This document shows, piece after piece, positions 16,309-24,724 of a stretch of 64,000 nucleotides of DNA; positions within the stretch are counted from its first letter, which is position 1, and every line of letters begins with the position of its first letter. The translations under genes and the position numbers were made by a program. Under the pieces are notes generated by a model. It was not told the origin of the DNA and searched no databases. It saw only the letters and a list, made by a program, of their open reading frames with translations. Source of the stretch: Lachnospiraceae bacterium (lineage in GTDB: Bacteria; Bacillota; Clostridia; Lachnospirales; Lachnospiraceae); NCBI GenBank assembly GCA_017431515.1, contig JAFRKV010000035.1, positions 1-64,000 of the forward strand. The letters are read 5' to 3'.

Positions 16309-17462
16309 ATAAAGACTTTCATTACTTCGGAACCTATTCAGCCGCCGTTCTGGCGGGATATGGCCATGAAGAGGCACTTGCCATCGCCAGAAGTGCGTTT
16401 TTTGTGGATCTTTGCACGAAGCCCATCTTAAACAGCGTTGGCGCACCGGTGGAGGCGGCGACCACGATGCTGGCCATGGAGATGGCAGATGCTGGGAGTG
16501 ATGCTCTCTCCCAGCAGGATATCACAAGGATCTGGGCCTCGTTTCATTTCCTGCCCGGTGATCTTTACTCCAAGAGAGCAGGCTGCGGGAAGAAATATAT
16601 GCAAAAATACCACCTGATCTGCAAGCCCAACGGGGATCTTTTGGTGGATACGGTCAATCAGGTAAAGGGGAAGGGCTTGGAAGCCACAGGTCTTGCCATG
16701 CATGTGCTGGCGGATACCTGGGCGCACCAGAATTTTGCCGGCACCCCCTCCCGCGTGATCAATGATACCAATTATTACTTCTATGAAATCCTGCCGGACG
16801 GAAGCGAGCGGCCAATCAGGTTCGGCTCGAATCCTGCGGCACCGGACAATGTGGAGAAGGGCACATACACAAACAGCGTGCATCAATCCAGTGAGACCTC
16901 GATTATGAATCTGGGTCACGGACGGGCAGGGCATCTGCCGGACTACAGTTTTATCCGGTATAAATATCTCCCGGCTTGGGCGGATTATGAAGAGTGTATC
17001 AAGGACAATCAGAGTGATTTCATGCAGGCCTACTGTCAGATGATCTATGCGATGAAATATCTGAGGGGAGAAACGGATACCTTCGAAAAAGAAACTTATG
17101 ACACGGAAGCGATCGCACCCTACAAAACGAAGATCGAACACATCCTCTCAAAAAGACAGACCGATGCCTGTGAGGACTGGAAGGATTTCGGAGAAAACCT
17201 GACAAATCAGAGCATTCCGGACTTTTCGTCAGCGGATTATCAGGAGGAATACAGGAACGCGCCTGAGGACAAGAAAGACGATACACCTATGGGACGTTTT
17301 GTGATCGCAGCACTGGCGCAGAAGAGCATGGTCACGAACCGTATCTATAAGTCGGGGAATCTTCTGGCCGGCATCAGCGGTGATTATAAGAAATGGGGCA
17401 CCAAGGGCATCAGGGCTTATCTGAAACTTGTGGAAGCTGCTCAGAAGGGAGGGCAGGCATGA
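16305..17462 (+). CDS. DUF6765 protein with phospholipase C-like fold
   Basis: The opening NKDFHYFGTYSAAVLAGY and the central HVLADTWAHQNFAG match the DUF6765 family. That family shares the all-helical fold and zinc-ligand spacing (DxHxxxxW/AHxxF) of zinc-dependent phospholipase C. The relevant residues are H6 and the H-D-H cluster near 127-135. At 385 aa it has no signal peptide or TM segment, so it is presumably cytosolic unless exported by other means. It overlaps both neighbours (ATGA at each end), placing it firmly in an operon with two membrane proteins. A lipid-linked substrate is a reasonable guess, not shown by the sequence. Confidence 0.8.
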   Translation: MNKDFHYFGTYSAAVLAGYGHEEALAIARSAFFVDLCTKPILNSVGAPVEAATTMLAMEMADAGSDALSQQDITRIWASFHFLPGDLYSKRAGCGKKYMQKYHLICKPNGDLLVDTVNQVKGKGLEATGLAMHVLADTWAHQNFAGTPSRVINDTNYYFYEILPDGSERPIRFGSNPAAPDNVEKGTYTNSVHQSSETSIMNLGHGRAGHLPDYSFIRYKYLPAWADYEECIKDNQSDFMQAYCQMIYAMKYLRGETDTFEKETYDTEAIAPYKTKIEHILSKRQTDACEDWKDFGENLTNQSIPDFSSADYQEEYRNAPEDKKDDTPMGRFVIAALAQKSMVTNRIYKSGNLLAGISGDYKKWGTKGIRAYLKLVEAAQKGGQA

Positions 17463-17992
17463 ATATTGCCAGTCGGGTCATTCATATTATTATCGGGTTA
17501 CTGATCATCGCGGGAGCGGTGATCATGATGCTGCTGCCGGAAATCGGATACCTTGTGATCGCACTCGTGATTGCCGTTTCGCTCCTTGTCTCCGGCATCC
17601 GTTCCCTGGTGTATTACTTTTCCATGTCAAGGCACATGGTGGGGGGCAGGGATGCCTTGTATTCCGGCTTGGTCAAGGTGGATTTTGCCATATTGACCCT
17701 GTCTCTTTCGGATATTCCGAAGATCTTTGTGATGCTGTATCTCGTGGCGGTATTCGGTATGACGGGATTGCTGCATGTGCTGCGCGGATTGGAAGCACGA
17801 AAGAAAAATGCGCCATCCTGGTACTGGCGGTTTTTCAGCGGCATGATCTATTTGATGGTTGCGCTGTTTTGTCTGATCTTTGTCAAAAACACGGTGGTTA
17901 TGGTGTTCGCGTACAGCATCGGGTTGATCTTTATGGGGGCTGGCAAAGTCGCCAGCGCTTTCTATCGTTCGAAGATCGTTTATATCCAGTAG
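17459..17992 (+). CDS. HdeD-like (DUF308) membrane protein
   Basis: The start ATG 17459 overlaps the preceding TGA. An upstream in-frame start at 17393 would lie wholly inside the previous gene. The 177 residues contain six short hydrophobic helices in three pairs separated by small turns. This is the pattern of HdeD/DUF308 proteins, which in other bacteria are linked to acid or envelope stress. A paralogue with the same fold is encoded at 38788-39321. The large sensor-MscS gene follows after 11 bases. Confidence 0.75.
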   Translation: MNIASRVIHIIIGLLIIAGAVIMMLLPEIGYLVIALVIAVSLLVSGIRSLVYYFSMSRHMVGGRDALYSGLVKVDFAILTLSLSDIPKIFVMLYLVAVFGMTGLLHVLRGLEARKKNAPSWYWRFFSGMIYLMVALFCLIFVKNTVVMVFAYSIGLIFMGAGKVASAFYRSKIVYIQ

Positions 17993-18003
17993 GGAGTGTG
18001 TTT

Positions 18004-20916
18004 ATGAGAGTAACAACCGGGAAAAAAGTCAGAACGGTCATTTTGATTGGGGTCTTCACGCTGCTGATTGGCGTGACGCTCATGGGATTCCGTTTTCTCA
18101 CGGAGATTTTAAAGATCATGGCCAGCGGAGAGATCCAGACGACCCAGGCCTTAGAGAACCTCGATTATATGATGCAACAAATGAATGATGATTCGGATGT
18201 GATCAAGGCGCAGTGGCATACTAAGCGCGAAATTACCGCCCGGGCGCTGCAGCAGACAGGCTTCAGCGGGTGGGACGGAACGCCCGGCGCCTTCGGAGTT
18301 GGTTATATCGTCAAGCAGGAAGGCGGAATCATTCAGTTGCCGTCGGATGCGCCTTATCAATCTGCATCGGAAGTCGACTGGCAGCAGCTTCCGCAGGCGG
18401 ATCAGGAGCAAAAATCATCATATCAGGAGAGCCAGTTTTTTTATGACACCAGGAATCAAACCTGGTGTATCATGAACACCGTGCCCGTCCGCGGGGATTA
18501 CCTGTATGTGGAGTTTACCCCTGTCACAGATCAGGCCAATTATGTAGCCCGAATGATAGAAGTGCTGGAAAATGTGAAGGCATTGGAGACCGCCTATGAC
18601 ATCAAAGTCATCCTGAGAAACGAGAATAACGATGGCGTGGTCTATTGGCCGGAGGCATTTTTCGGGTGCGAACAAAACCTGGAAGCGCTTAATATCAGGG
18701 AAACAACGGGAGAAGTGAACGAGCCGGCTAACGGTGCGATCATAATGAACGGAGTGCCTTACTATTATGTGACGAAAACCGTTGGCGGAAACTATCAGGC
18801 GGTGGTGTTTTCTTCACTGCTGAACGGACTGGAAAGAGTGATCCCGCTTGTGATCCCGGTTTGCGTGATTATTTTTGTATGCTTCTTTGTTTTTGTTTTT
18901 TGGGTGTTTTCCGTGTTCAAGTTTGTGCGGACGGAGAAGTTGACGCTGAACCAGCAGAAAAACTATCTGCCGAAACGGGTTCGCAGCGTTTCCTTCGGCT
19001 ATCTGGTCATTTCCACATTGGTGGTATTTTGCACGGCATTGTACGGTTGTACGTTGATCGGTCTGTATCAGACCAATGCAAACTGCAACAGAATCATCGA
19101 GACGATGTTTGACCGGATCAGCGCCAGTGAAGGACAGCTGGATTCCTTCAAAAAGAACTATGACAATAATCTGGTGGATGAACTGCAATACACTGCCAAA
19201 TTGATGGAACAATATCCCGAACTGATGCAGCAGGATTTTGTACGTGATGTCAGCACGATCATCGGCGCGGATTACCTTGTCGTGTTTGACCCCAACGGGA
19301 AAGAGTATCTGACCAATTCCACGTTAAGAGGCCTTTCTCTCGGAGGACCGGGCGACGGCAACGGTGCCTTCCAAAAACTTCGGAACGGCGTGCCCTCCGT
19401 GATCAATGAGCCGGACAAAGAGGATCCGAACGGCTTTTATATGGCGTCCTACGGCGTGCCGATTTCCTTTTCCGATCAGCAGATCTATGGCGTGCTGGCG
19501 GCGTATGTTTCCCCGAAAGTACGGGAGTCTCTGAAGATTTTTACCAAGAATGAGCTGATTGACATCATGGCGTCCGGGACGGGATTCATTTTTTCCGTGG
19601 ATCAGGAGACGAAGAATGTCATCTATTCCAACGACCCGGAAATCATCGGGAGAAATGTGATCGATCTCGGTATGGAAGAAGCGCAGGTGAAAGACCATTT
19701 CATGGACTTCTTCCGCCTGAACAACGGAAACTATTACGGGATCTCTCAGGCGAACACGGATGCCCTTTATTACGTGGCCATGGCGCAGGAGAATATCCTC
19801 TTTGGTGCGTGGGCGTTTGCTGCCACGGCTGCAGTGCCTTACTTCCTCTTTTTCCTGCTCCTGATGGTTTTGCTTTTGCGTAAATATACAGAGGCGAATA
19901 TTGACTGGCAGGATATGGGAGAGGAGTATGATGACAGCGGTGAGACCGTGGTACTTCCCAGCGGAGAAGAGAAAAGGACCGTGGACGTGTCCCAGCGGTG
20001 GAAACTGCTGGAGCGCTTCCGCAGAAAGAAATCCCCGGGGAATTCCACAAGGCTGCTGGCGGAGATTTTTGCGCTGATCTGTATTACCGGAGGCGTGATC
20101 TATATCCTGGCGTCAGGCAAACAAGCGCTGGCGCAGTCCAGCATTTTCGGCTATGTGCTCTACGGGGAGTGGAACAAGGGTTTCAATATCTTTGCGGTGA
20201 CAGCGATCCTGCTGTTGCTCTGCCTGGTGTTCTTCCTCTACTTTGTACTGGAGCTGACGGGGTTTGTACTGAACCGGTTTCTGAATACAAAGGGGGAGAC
20301 GATCGGACGTCTGGCGCTGAACCTTGCCCGGTATATCCTGATAGTGGTCTTTTTATACTATATGCTGGATGATCTGGGATTTGACATCCGGGTGGTGATC
20401 GCGTCCATCGGACTGGTTTCCTTTGCACTGTCCCTCGGCATGAAGGATCTGGTGACCGACCTCATCGCCGGCATCACCATCGTATTCGAAGGGGAATATC
20501 AGGTGGGCGATATCGTGGAAATCGGCGGCTACCGCGGCAGCGTGGTGGAGGTCGGCGTCCGTTCCACGAAGCTCATGGGACAGGGCGGCAACATCAAGAT
20601 CATCAGCAACCGCGATGTGAAGAACGTTATCAACATGACCCATCTCAATTCCTGGTGCGCGGTGGAATTTACCGTCAGCCGCGAGGAGACCATGGAAAGG
20701 ATGGAAGAGATGTTAGAAGCGGCCCTGCCGGAGATCAAAGAGAAGGTCACCGGGATTATCAGTGGTCCGTATTATAAGGGCGTGACGGCCTTCGGGCATA
20801 ACGGCATGACCATCGTCGTGACTGCGGAATGCAAGGAGCGTGATTATCACAAGGTACAGCGTGCACTGACCGGAGAGCTGAACCGCGTATTCGAGAAAAA
20901 CCAGGTGAAGTTCTGA
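18004..20916 (+). CDS. Dual extracellular sensor domain-MscS channel fusion
   Basis: This 970-aa protein starts at ATG 18004 after AGGGAG. The frame is open far upstream but only as a shadow of other genes. Layout: TM1 (13-35), extracellular domain 1 (36-278), TM2 (280-303), TM3 (330-352), extracellular domain 2 (359-600) and TM4 (604-625). A cytoplasmic linker precedes TM5-7 (682-703, 727-751, 771-788). The MscS pore and beta domain begin at IASIGLVSFALSLGMKDLVTD (about 797), with FEGEYQVGDIVEIGG following. Domain 2 (ADYLVVFDPNGKEYLTNS ... GVPISFSDQQIYGVLAAYVS) looks like a Cache/PAS-type ligand sensor. The MscS part is certain and the sensor assignment is inferred. It plausibly couples an external ligand or stress to channel gating. 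Confidence 0.85.
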   Translation: MRVTTGKKVRTVILIGVFTLLIGVTLMGFRFLTEILKIMASGEIQTTQALENLDYMMQQMNDDSDVIKAQWHTKREITARALQQTGFSGWDGTPGAFGVGYIVKQEGGIIQLPSDAPYQSASEVDWQQLPQADQEQKSSYQESQFFYDTRNQTWCIMNTVPVRGDYLYVEFTPVTDQANYVARMIEVLENVKALETAYDIKVILRNENNDGVVYWPEAFFGCEQNLEALNIRETTGEVNEPANGAIIMNGVPYYYVTKTVGGNYQAVVFSSLLNGLERVIPLVIPVCVIIFVCFFVFVFWVFSVFKFVRTEKLTLNQQKNYLPKRVRSVSFGYLVISTLVVFCTALYGCTLIGLYQTNANCNRIIETMFDRISASEGQLDSFKKNYDNNLVDELQYTAKLMEQYPELMQQDFVRDVSTIIGADYLVVFDPNGKEYLTNSTLRGLSLGGPGDGNGAFQKLRNGVPSVINEPDKEDPNGFYMASYGVPISFSDQQIYGVLAAYVSPKVRESLKIFTKNELIDIMASGTGFIFSVDQETKNVIYSNDPEIIGRNVIDLGMEEAQVKDHFMDFFRLNNGNYYGISQANTDALYYVAMAQENILFGAWAFAATAAVPYFLFFLLLMVLLLRKYTEANIDWQDMGEEYDDSGETVVLPSGEEKRTVDVSQRWKLLERFRRKKSPGNSTRLLAEIFALICITGGVIYILASGKQALAQSSIFGYVLYGEWNKGFNIFAVTAILLLLCLVFFLYFVLELTGFVLNRFLNTKGETIGRLALNLARYILIVVFLYYMLDDLGFDIRVVIASIGLVSFALSLGMKDLVTDLIAGITIVFEGEYQVGDIVEIGGYRGSVVEVGVRSTKLMGQGGNIKIISNRDVKNVINMTHLNSWCAVEFTVSREETMERMEEMLEAALPEIKEKVTGIISGPYYKGVTAFGHNGMTIVVTAECKERDYHKVQRALTGELNRVFEKNQVKF

Positions 20917-20959
20917 TAAAAGGGGAACGGGAACGCATACGAGAACATCTTTTCCTGTA

Positions 20960-20988
20960 TTTACCATGGACTTTACAAGCGATATGAT
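20960..20988 (+). promoter_or_regulatory. Promoter for ABC exporter pair 1
   Basis: TTTACC (20960-20965), a 17-base spacer and TATGAT (20983-20988) lie 69 bases before the first ABC gene. The transcript would begin near 20995 and include the inverted repeat at 21007-21029. Confidence 0.55.
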
Positions 20989-21006
20989 GTAAAATACACA
21001 TGTATT

Positions 21007-21029
21007 CACCGCCATGATTGGGTGGCGTG
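21007..21029 (+). repeat. Inverted repeat in the leader of ABC pair 1
   Basis: CACCGCCA (21007-21014) pairs with TGGCGTG (21023-21029) with one bulged base and an 8-base loop. It sits between the promoter and the Shine-Dalgarno and could be an operator or an RNA hairpin. No T-tract follows, so it is not a terminator. Confidence 0.4.
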
Positions 21030-21056
21030 TTAATATTACATTGAGGAGGAAAAAAC

Positions 21057-22802
21057 ATGAAAGCAATCTATTCCAAGATGCGGCTGGGCGCGAAAAATGT
21101 CGTCGCACTGATCATTTTTATCCTGATCGCATCCGTAGCACAAATGTTGTCTCCTGCATTTATGTCGGTCATGATCGACCAGGGAATCACGCAGAAGGAC
21201 ATGGGGCTGATCATCAGTATGGCTATCGCCATGGGGATCATAGCGCTCATTTCCTGCGCCTGCAACATTGTTGCCTCAAATATTTCGGCAAAGGTATCCA
21301 CCCAGGTCTGCGCGGATATTCGTGCAGCGGTGTTCGAAAAGGTATCGGAGTTTTCCGCCGCTGAGATCGACAAATTCGGAACGGCATCCCTGATCACCAG
21401 AAGCACGGCGGACGTAACAACGATAACGACGTTTCTGTCCATGCTGCTCCGGTTCGGGATCCTTGCGCCCATGATCGCGGTGGTGGGACTGATCCTTTCG
21501 GTATCCACGGCAGGTGAGGTCTCCATCGTTCTTGCCATTGCGGTTCCGATCCTTCTTGTGGTGACCGTTCTTTTGATCATCGCCGCCAGCCGGTATTCTA
21601 TCAAGCTCCGTGAAATGATCGATAAGATCAACCAACGGTTCCTTGAGATCCTGGAGGGCGTCCGCGTGATTCGTGCTTTCAACAAGCAGAAGCGTGAAAC
21701 GGAGCGGTTTGACGAAACGAACCGGCAGACAACCGAAGTATCCCGGAAGCAGATCCGGATCGCCGGCTCTCTGGTTCCCATTGTCAATATGCTTTTCGGC
21801 TTTACCTCGATTACGGTCATGGCGGTGGGTACCGGATATGTTGCCTACGGACAGATGGATGTGGGTGTTCTGGTGGCCGCAACGCAGTATATCAATATCA
21901 TCCTGCTGGCCATCATCATGCTGACCTATGTGGTAAGTCTGATCCCGGATGCCATGACCTGTATGAGGCGTATCAACGATGTGCTTTCTACAGAGGTCTC
22001 CATCAAGGATCCCGAAAAGCCGGAGCCGCCTCAGACCTGCAAGGGTACCGTGGAATTCCGAAATGTGACCTTTGCATATCCGAATGCGGATGAGCCGGTG
22101 ATCAAGGGGATCAGCTTCATTTCCAGGCCCGGAGAGACCACGGCGATCATCGGTCGTACAGGCTGCGGGAAATCCAGCGTGGTGAAGCTTATTCCGCGGC
22201 TTTACGATACGCTCTTCGGAGAAGTCCTGGTGGATGGCGTAAACGTAAAGCAGTACAAAATGGATCACTTAAGAGATCTGGTCGGTTATGTTCCGCAGAA
22301 GAATGTTCTGTTTACCGGTGATATCGCCAGCAACCTGAATTTCGGTAATGAAAACGGGTCAGAAGCGGAATGGAAGGAGGCCGTGCGGATCGCATGCGCA
22401 TCCGAGTTCGTGGATAAGAAGGACGGCGTGTACCATTCACCCATTGCCCAGGGAGGAACAAACCTTTCCGGTGGCCAGCGGCAGCGTATGGCGATCGCCC
22501 GTGCCGTGATGAAGAAGGCAGAGGTCTATATCTTTGATGACAGCTTCTCCGCATTGGATATGAAAACAGACAGACAGCTGCGGCAGAATCTGAAGGAAAG
22601 CATGGGAGATTCCACGATGATCGTTGTGGCTCAGCGTGTCAGCACGATCATGGATGCTACCCGTATCATCGTTTTGGATAAGGGAGAGGCAGTCGGCATC
22701 GGCACGCATAAGGAGCTGTTAAAGAGCTGCCAGCTGTATCGGGAAATCGCAGAGATCCAACTCGGAAAGGAGGTCGTGGAGAATGAAATCGCATGTGCTT
22801 AA
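21057..22802 (+). CDS. Heterodimeric ABC exporter, subunit A (pair 1)
   Basis: This 581-aa half-transporter has six N-terminal TM helices (to about 300) followed by a nucleotide-binding domain. It shows Walker A IGRTGCGKSS, signature LSGGQRQR and Walker B VYIFDDSFSALD. The residue after the Walker B aspartate is Asp instead of the catalytic Glu. This is the mark of the degenerate subunit in heterodimeric exporters such as BmrC/BmrD and TM287/288. GAGGAGG precedes the ATG. The gene overlaps subunit B by 20 bases. The cargo (drug, lipid or peptide) cannot be read from sequence, and no peptidase domain is present. A close paralogue lies at 35150-36895. Confidence 0.93.
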   Translation: MKAIYSKMRLGAKNVVALIIFILIASVAQMLSPAFMSVMIDQGITQKDMGLIISMAIAMGIIALISCACNIVASNISAKVSTQVCADIRAAVFEKVSEFSAAEIDKFGTASLITRSTADVTTITTFLSMLLRFGILAPMIAVVGLILSVSTAGEVSIVLAIAVPILLVVTVLLIIAASRYSIKLREMIDKINQRFLEILEGVRVIRAFNKQKRETERFDETNRQTTEVSRKQIRIAGSLVPIVNMLFGFTSITVMAVGTGYVAYGQMDVGVLVAATQYINIILLAIIMLTYVVSLIPDAMTCMRRINDVLSTEVSIKDPEKPEPPQTCKGTVEFRNVTFAYPNADEPVIKGISFISRPGETTAIIGRTGCGKSSVVKLIPRLYDTLFGEVLVDGVNVKQYKMDHLRDLVGYVPQKNVLFTGDIASNLNFGNENGSEAEWKEAVRIACASEFVDKKDGVYHSPIAQGGTNLSGGQRQRMAIARAVMKKAEVYIFDDSFSALDMKTDRQLRQNLKESMGDSTMIVVAQRVSTIMDATRIIVLDKGEAVGIGTHKELLKSCQLYREIAEIQLGKEVVENEIACA

Positions 22803-24585
22803 ACGACTGATGTCCTATCTGGGCAACTTTAAAGGAAGATTCGGAGCTGCCGTGGTGACTGCGCTTCTTGGAACGGTGCTTCTGATTGCGGCTCCCCGTG
22901 TCATGGGAGAAATCACCACGATCCTCTTCGCCGGGTTCAAGGACAAGCTCTGGCTTTATGATGCCGCCAAACCGGAATCCGCATGGATAACGATAGCGAA
23001 TTACCCCCTGGGCAAGGTGACAACCATCGTCCTGATCCTGATTATCCTGATCCTGATCTATCTCTTTTCATGGATCTTCAACATGATCGCGAATTCTCTC
23101 CTGGCTACCGTCAGCGCGGGTATGGTTGAAAATCTTCGTAAGGACATCCAGGCCAAGATGCACCGGATGAAGCTGGATTACTATGATACCAGAACGAACG
23201 GCGAGGTTCTTTCCGTTATCACGAATGATGTCAATGCCATACAGCTCCTGCTGGGTGCCAACTTCTTCCAGATCATCACCCAGCCGATTATGGCCATCGG
23301 TATCCTGATCATGCTCTTCTCGATCAATGGCTGGCTTGCTCTGATCGCAGTAGCAACCATCCCCCTGACCTTCCTGGTATCCGGCGGAACCTTGAAGGCC
23401 AGCTCCATCAGTTTTGATAAACAGCAGAAGCTCTTAGGCGATCTAAACGGCTATGTGGAGGAAATGTACAACGGACAGAACGTGATCACCTCCTTCAACT
23501 ATCAGAAAAAGGCAAACGAGCGTTTTAAGGAGATCAATGAGCTCCTTCGTAAAAGCTCCAACAAGGCCGAGGCAACTTCCGGCGCGGTAATGCCCCTGAC
23601 CACAGTGGTCAATATGATCGGCTGTGCCGTGACGGCACTGGTTGGCTGTATCTTTGCCCTGCAGGGCAGCATGCTCCTCGGCGGTGTGCAGTCTGCTATG
23701 CAGTATGTGGAAAGCTTCCAGCAGCCCTTTACCACCTTTGCAAGTATGGCAGGGCAGATTTCTGCAGCAATGGCAGCCGGGGGCCGGATCATGGAGCTCC
23801 TGGATGCGGAAGAGGAAGTAAAGGATCCGGAGACCGGAAAGGTTCCCTCAAAGACAGATGGCAGTGTGGATTTCAAGCATGTGAAGTTCGGTTATCTGCC
23901 GAATAAGCTTCTTATGACCGATGTCAGTGTCCATGTGGAGCCGGGTCAGAAGATCGCCATCGTCGGACCGACCGGTGCCGGCAAGACGACGCTGATCAAT
24001 CTGCTGATGCGTTTCTACGAGATCAACGGCGGCGAAATCTGGGTGGACGGTGTCAATTCCAAAGAAATGACAAGGCAGGAGCTCAGAAGACATTTCGGTA
24101 TGGTTCTGCAGGATACCTGGCTCTTTGAGGGCACGATCCGGGACAACCTGAAATACAGCACGGAGCGTGAGGTCAGCGATGAGGAAATGGAAGCAGCAGC
24201 AAAGTCTGTCTGCGCAGATACCTTCATCCATACGATGCCGGGCGGCTATGATATGGTGCTGAGCAAGGGCGCGGAGAATATATCCCAGGGTCAGAGACAG
24301 CTCCTTACGATCGCAAGAGCCATTATCGCAAATCCTGAGATCATGATCCTTGATGAGGCAACCAGTAACGTGGATGCCCATACGGAGCAGGTGATCCAGA
24401 ACGCAATGGCGACATTGATGAAGGGGCGTACCAGTTTTGTCATTGCCCACAGGCTTTCCACGATCCGTGATGCGAATGTGATCCTGTACATGGAGAACGG
24501 TGATATCAAGGAGGTCGGAGATCACGACGCCCTGATGAAGCAGAACGGAAAGTATGCAGCACTGTACAATTCACAGTTTGGCTGA
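22783..24585 (+). CDS. Heterodimeric ABC exporter, subunit B (pair 1)
   Basis: This 600-aa half-transporter is the partner of the preceding gene. The TM domain occupies about 1-330, with an extracellular insert between TM1 and TM2 (about residues 48-75). The nucleotide-binding domain has Walker A VGPTGAGKTT, a variant signature ISQGQRQ and an intact Walker B with catalytic Glu (IMILDEATSNVD). The consensus glutamate here and the Asp in subunit A give one active and one degenerate ATP site. AAAGGAGG inside subunit A supports ATG 22783. The hairpin at 24586-24603 and terminator at 24673-24702 follow. Confidence 0.93.
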   Translation: MKSHVLKRLMSYLGNFKGRFGAAVVTALLGTVLLIAAPRVMGEITTILFAGFKDKLWLYDAAKPESAWITIANYPLGKVTTIVLILIILILIYLFSWIFNMIANSLLATVSAGMVENLRKDIQAKMHRMKLDYYDTRTNGEVLSVITNDVNAIQLLLGANFFQIITQPIMAIGILIMLFSINGWLALIAVATIPLTFLVSGGTLKASSISFDKQQKLLGDLNGYVEEMYNGQNVITSFNYQKKANERFKEINELLRKSSNKAEATSGAVMPLTTVVNMIGCAVTALVGCIFALQGSMLLGGVQSAMQYVESFQQPFTTFASMAGQISAAMAAGGRIMELLDAEEEVKDPETGKVPSKTDGSVDFKHVKFGYLPNKLLMTDVSVHVEPGQKIAIVGPTGAGKTTLINLLMRFYEINGGEIWVDGVNSKEMTRQELRRHFGMVLQDTWLFEGTIRDNLKYSTEREVSDEEMEAAAKSVCADTFIHTMPGGYDMVLSKGAENISQGQRQLLTIARAIIANPEIMILDEATSNVDAHTEQVIQNAMATLMKGRTSFVIAHRLSTIRDANVILYMENGDIKEVGDHDALMKQNGKYAALYNSQFG

Positions 24586-24603
24586 TTTCCCGGAATCGGG
24601 AAA
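24586..24603 (+). repeat. Short hairpin just after ABC pair 1
   Basis: TTTCCCG and CGGGAAA pair across a four-base GAAT loop immediately after the stop codon. There is no T-tract. It may protect the 3' end of the message from nucleases. Confidence 0.45.
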
Positions 24604-24672
24604 TGCATCCGGGTGATCAAGGAAAATTGATCCGAAGCGATGACAATTTTCAACGTAAGACAGAATCTACGG

Positions 24673-24702
24673 AAAAGGAGGGTGGAAAGCCCTCCTTTTC
24701 AT
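24673..24702 (+). terminator. Rho-independent terminator between ABC pair 1 and cls
   Basis: AAAAGGAGGG (24673-24682) pairs perfectly with CCCTCCTTTT (24690-24699) across a 7-base loop, and the T run is part of the stem. It ends 22 bases before the cls start, so cls may be read partly through it. The stem also contains a GGAGG that would be hidden when folded. Confidence 0.7.
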
Positions 24703-24724
24703 ACCAAAACAGGAGGAAAAGACA

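Noticed and set aside
17428-18003. 192-codon upstream extension of the sensor-MscS frame
   Set aside because: It overlaps the HdeD-like gene in another frame and lacks a ribosome site. ATG 18004 has AGGGAG and begins a normal TM helix.
5970-20916. Contractile injection or type III secretion system
   Set aside because: Chaperone-like and insertion-prone proteins and an ATPase are present, but no sheath, tube, baseplate, spike or secretin gene was found.
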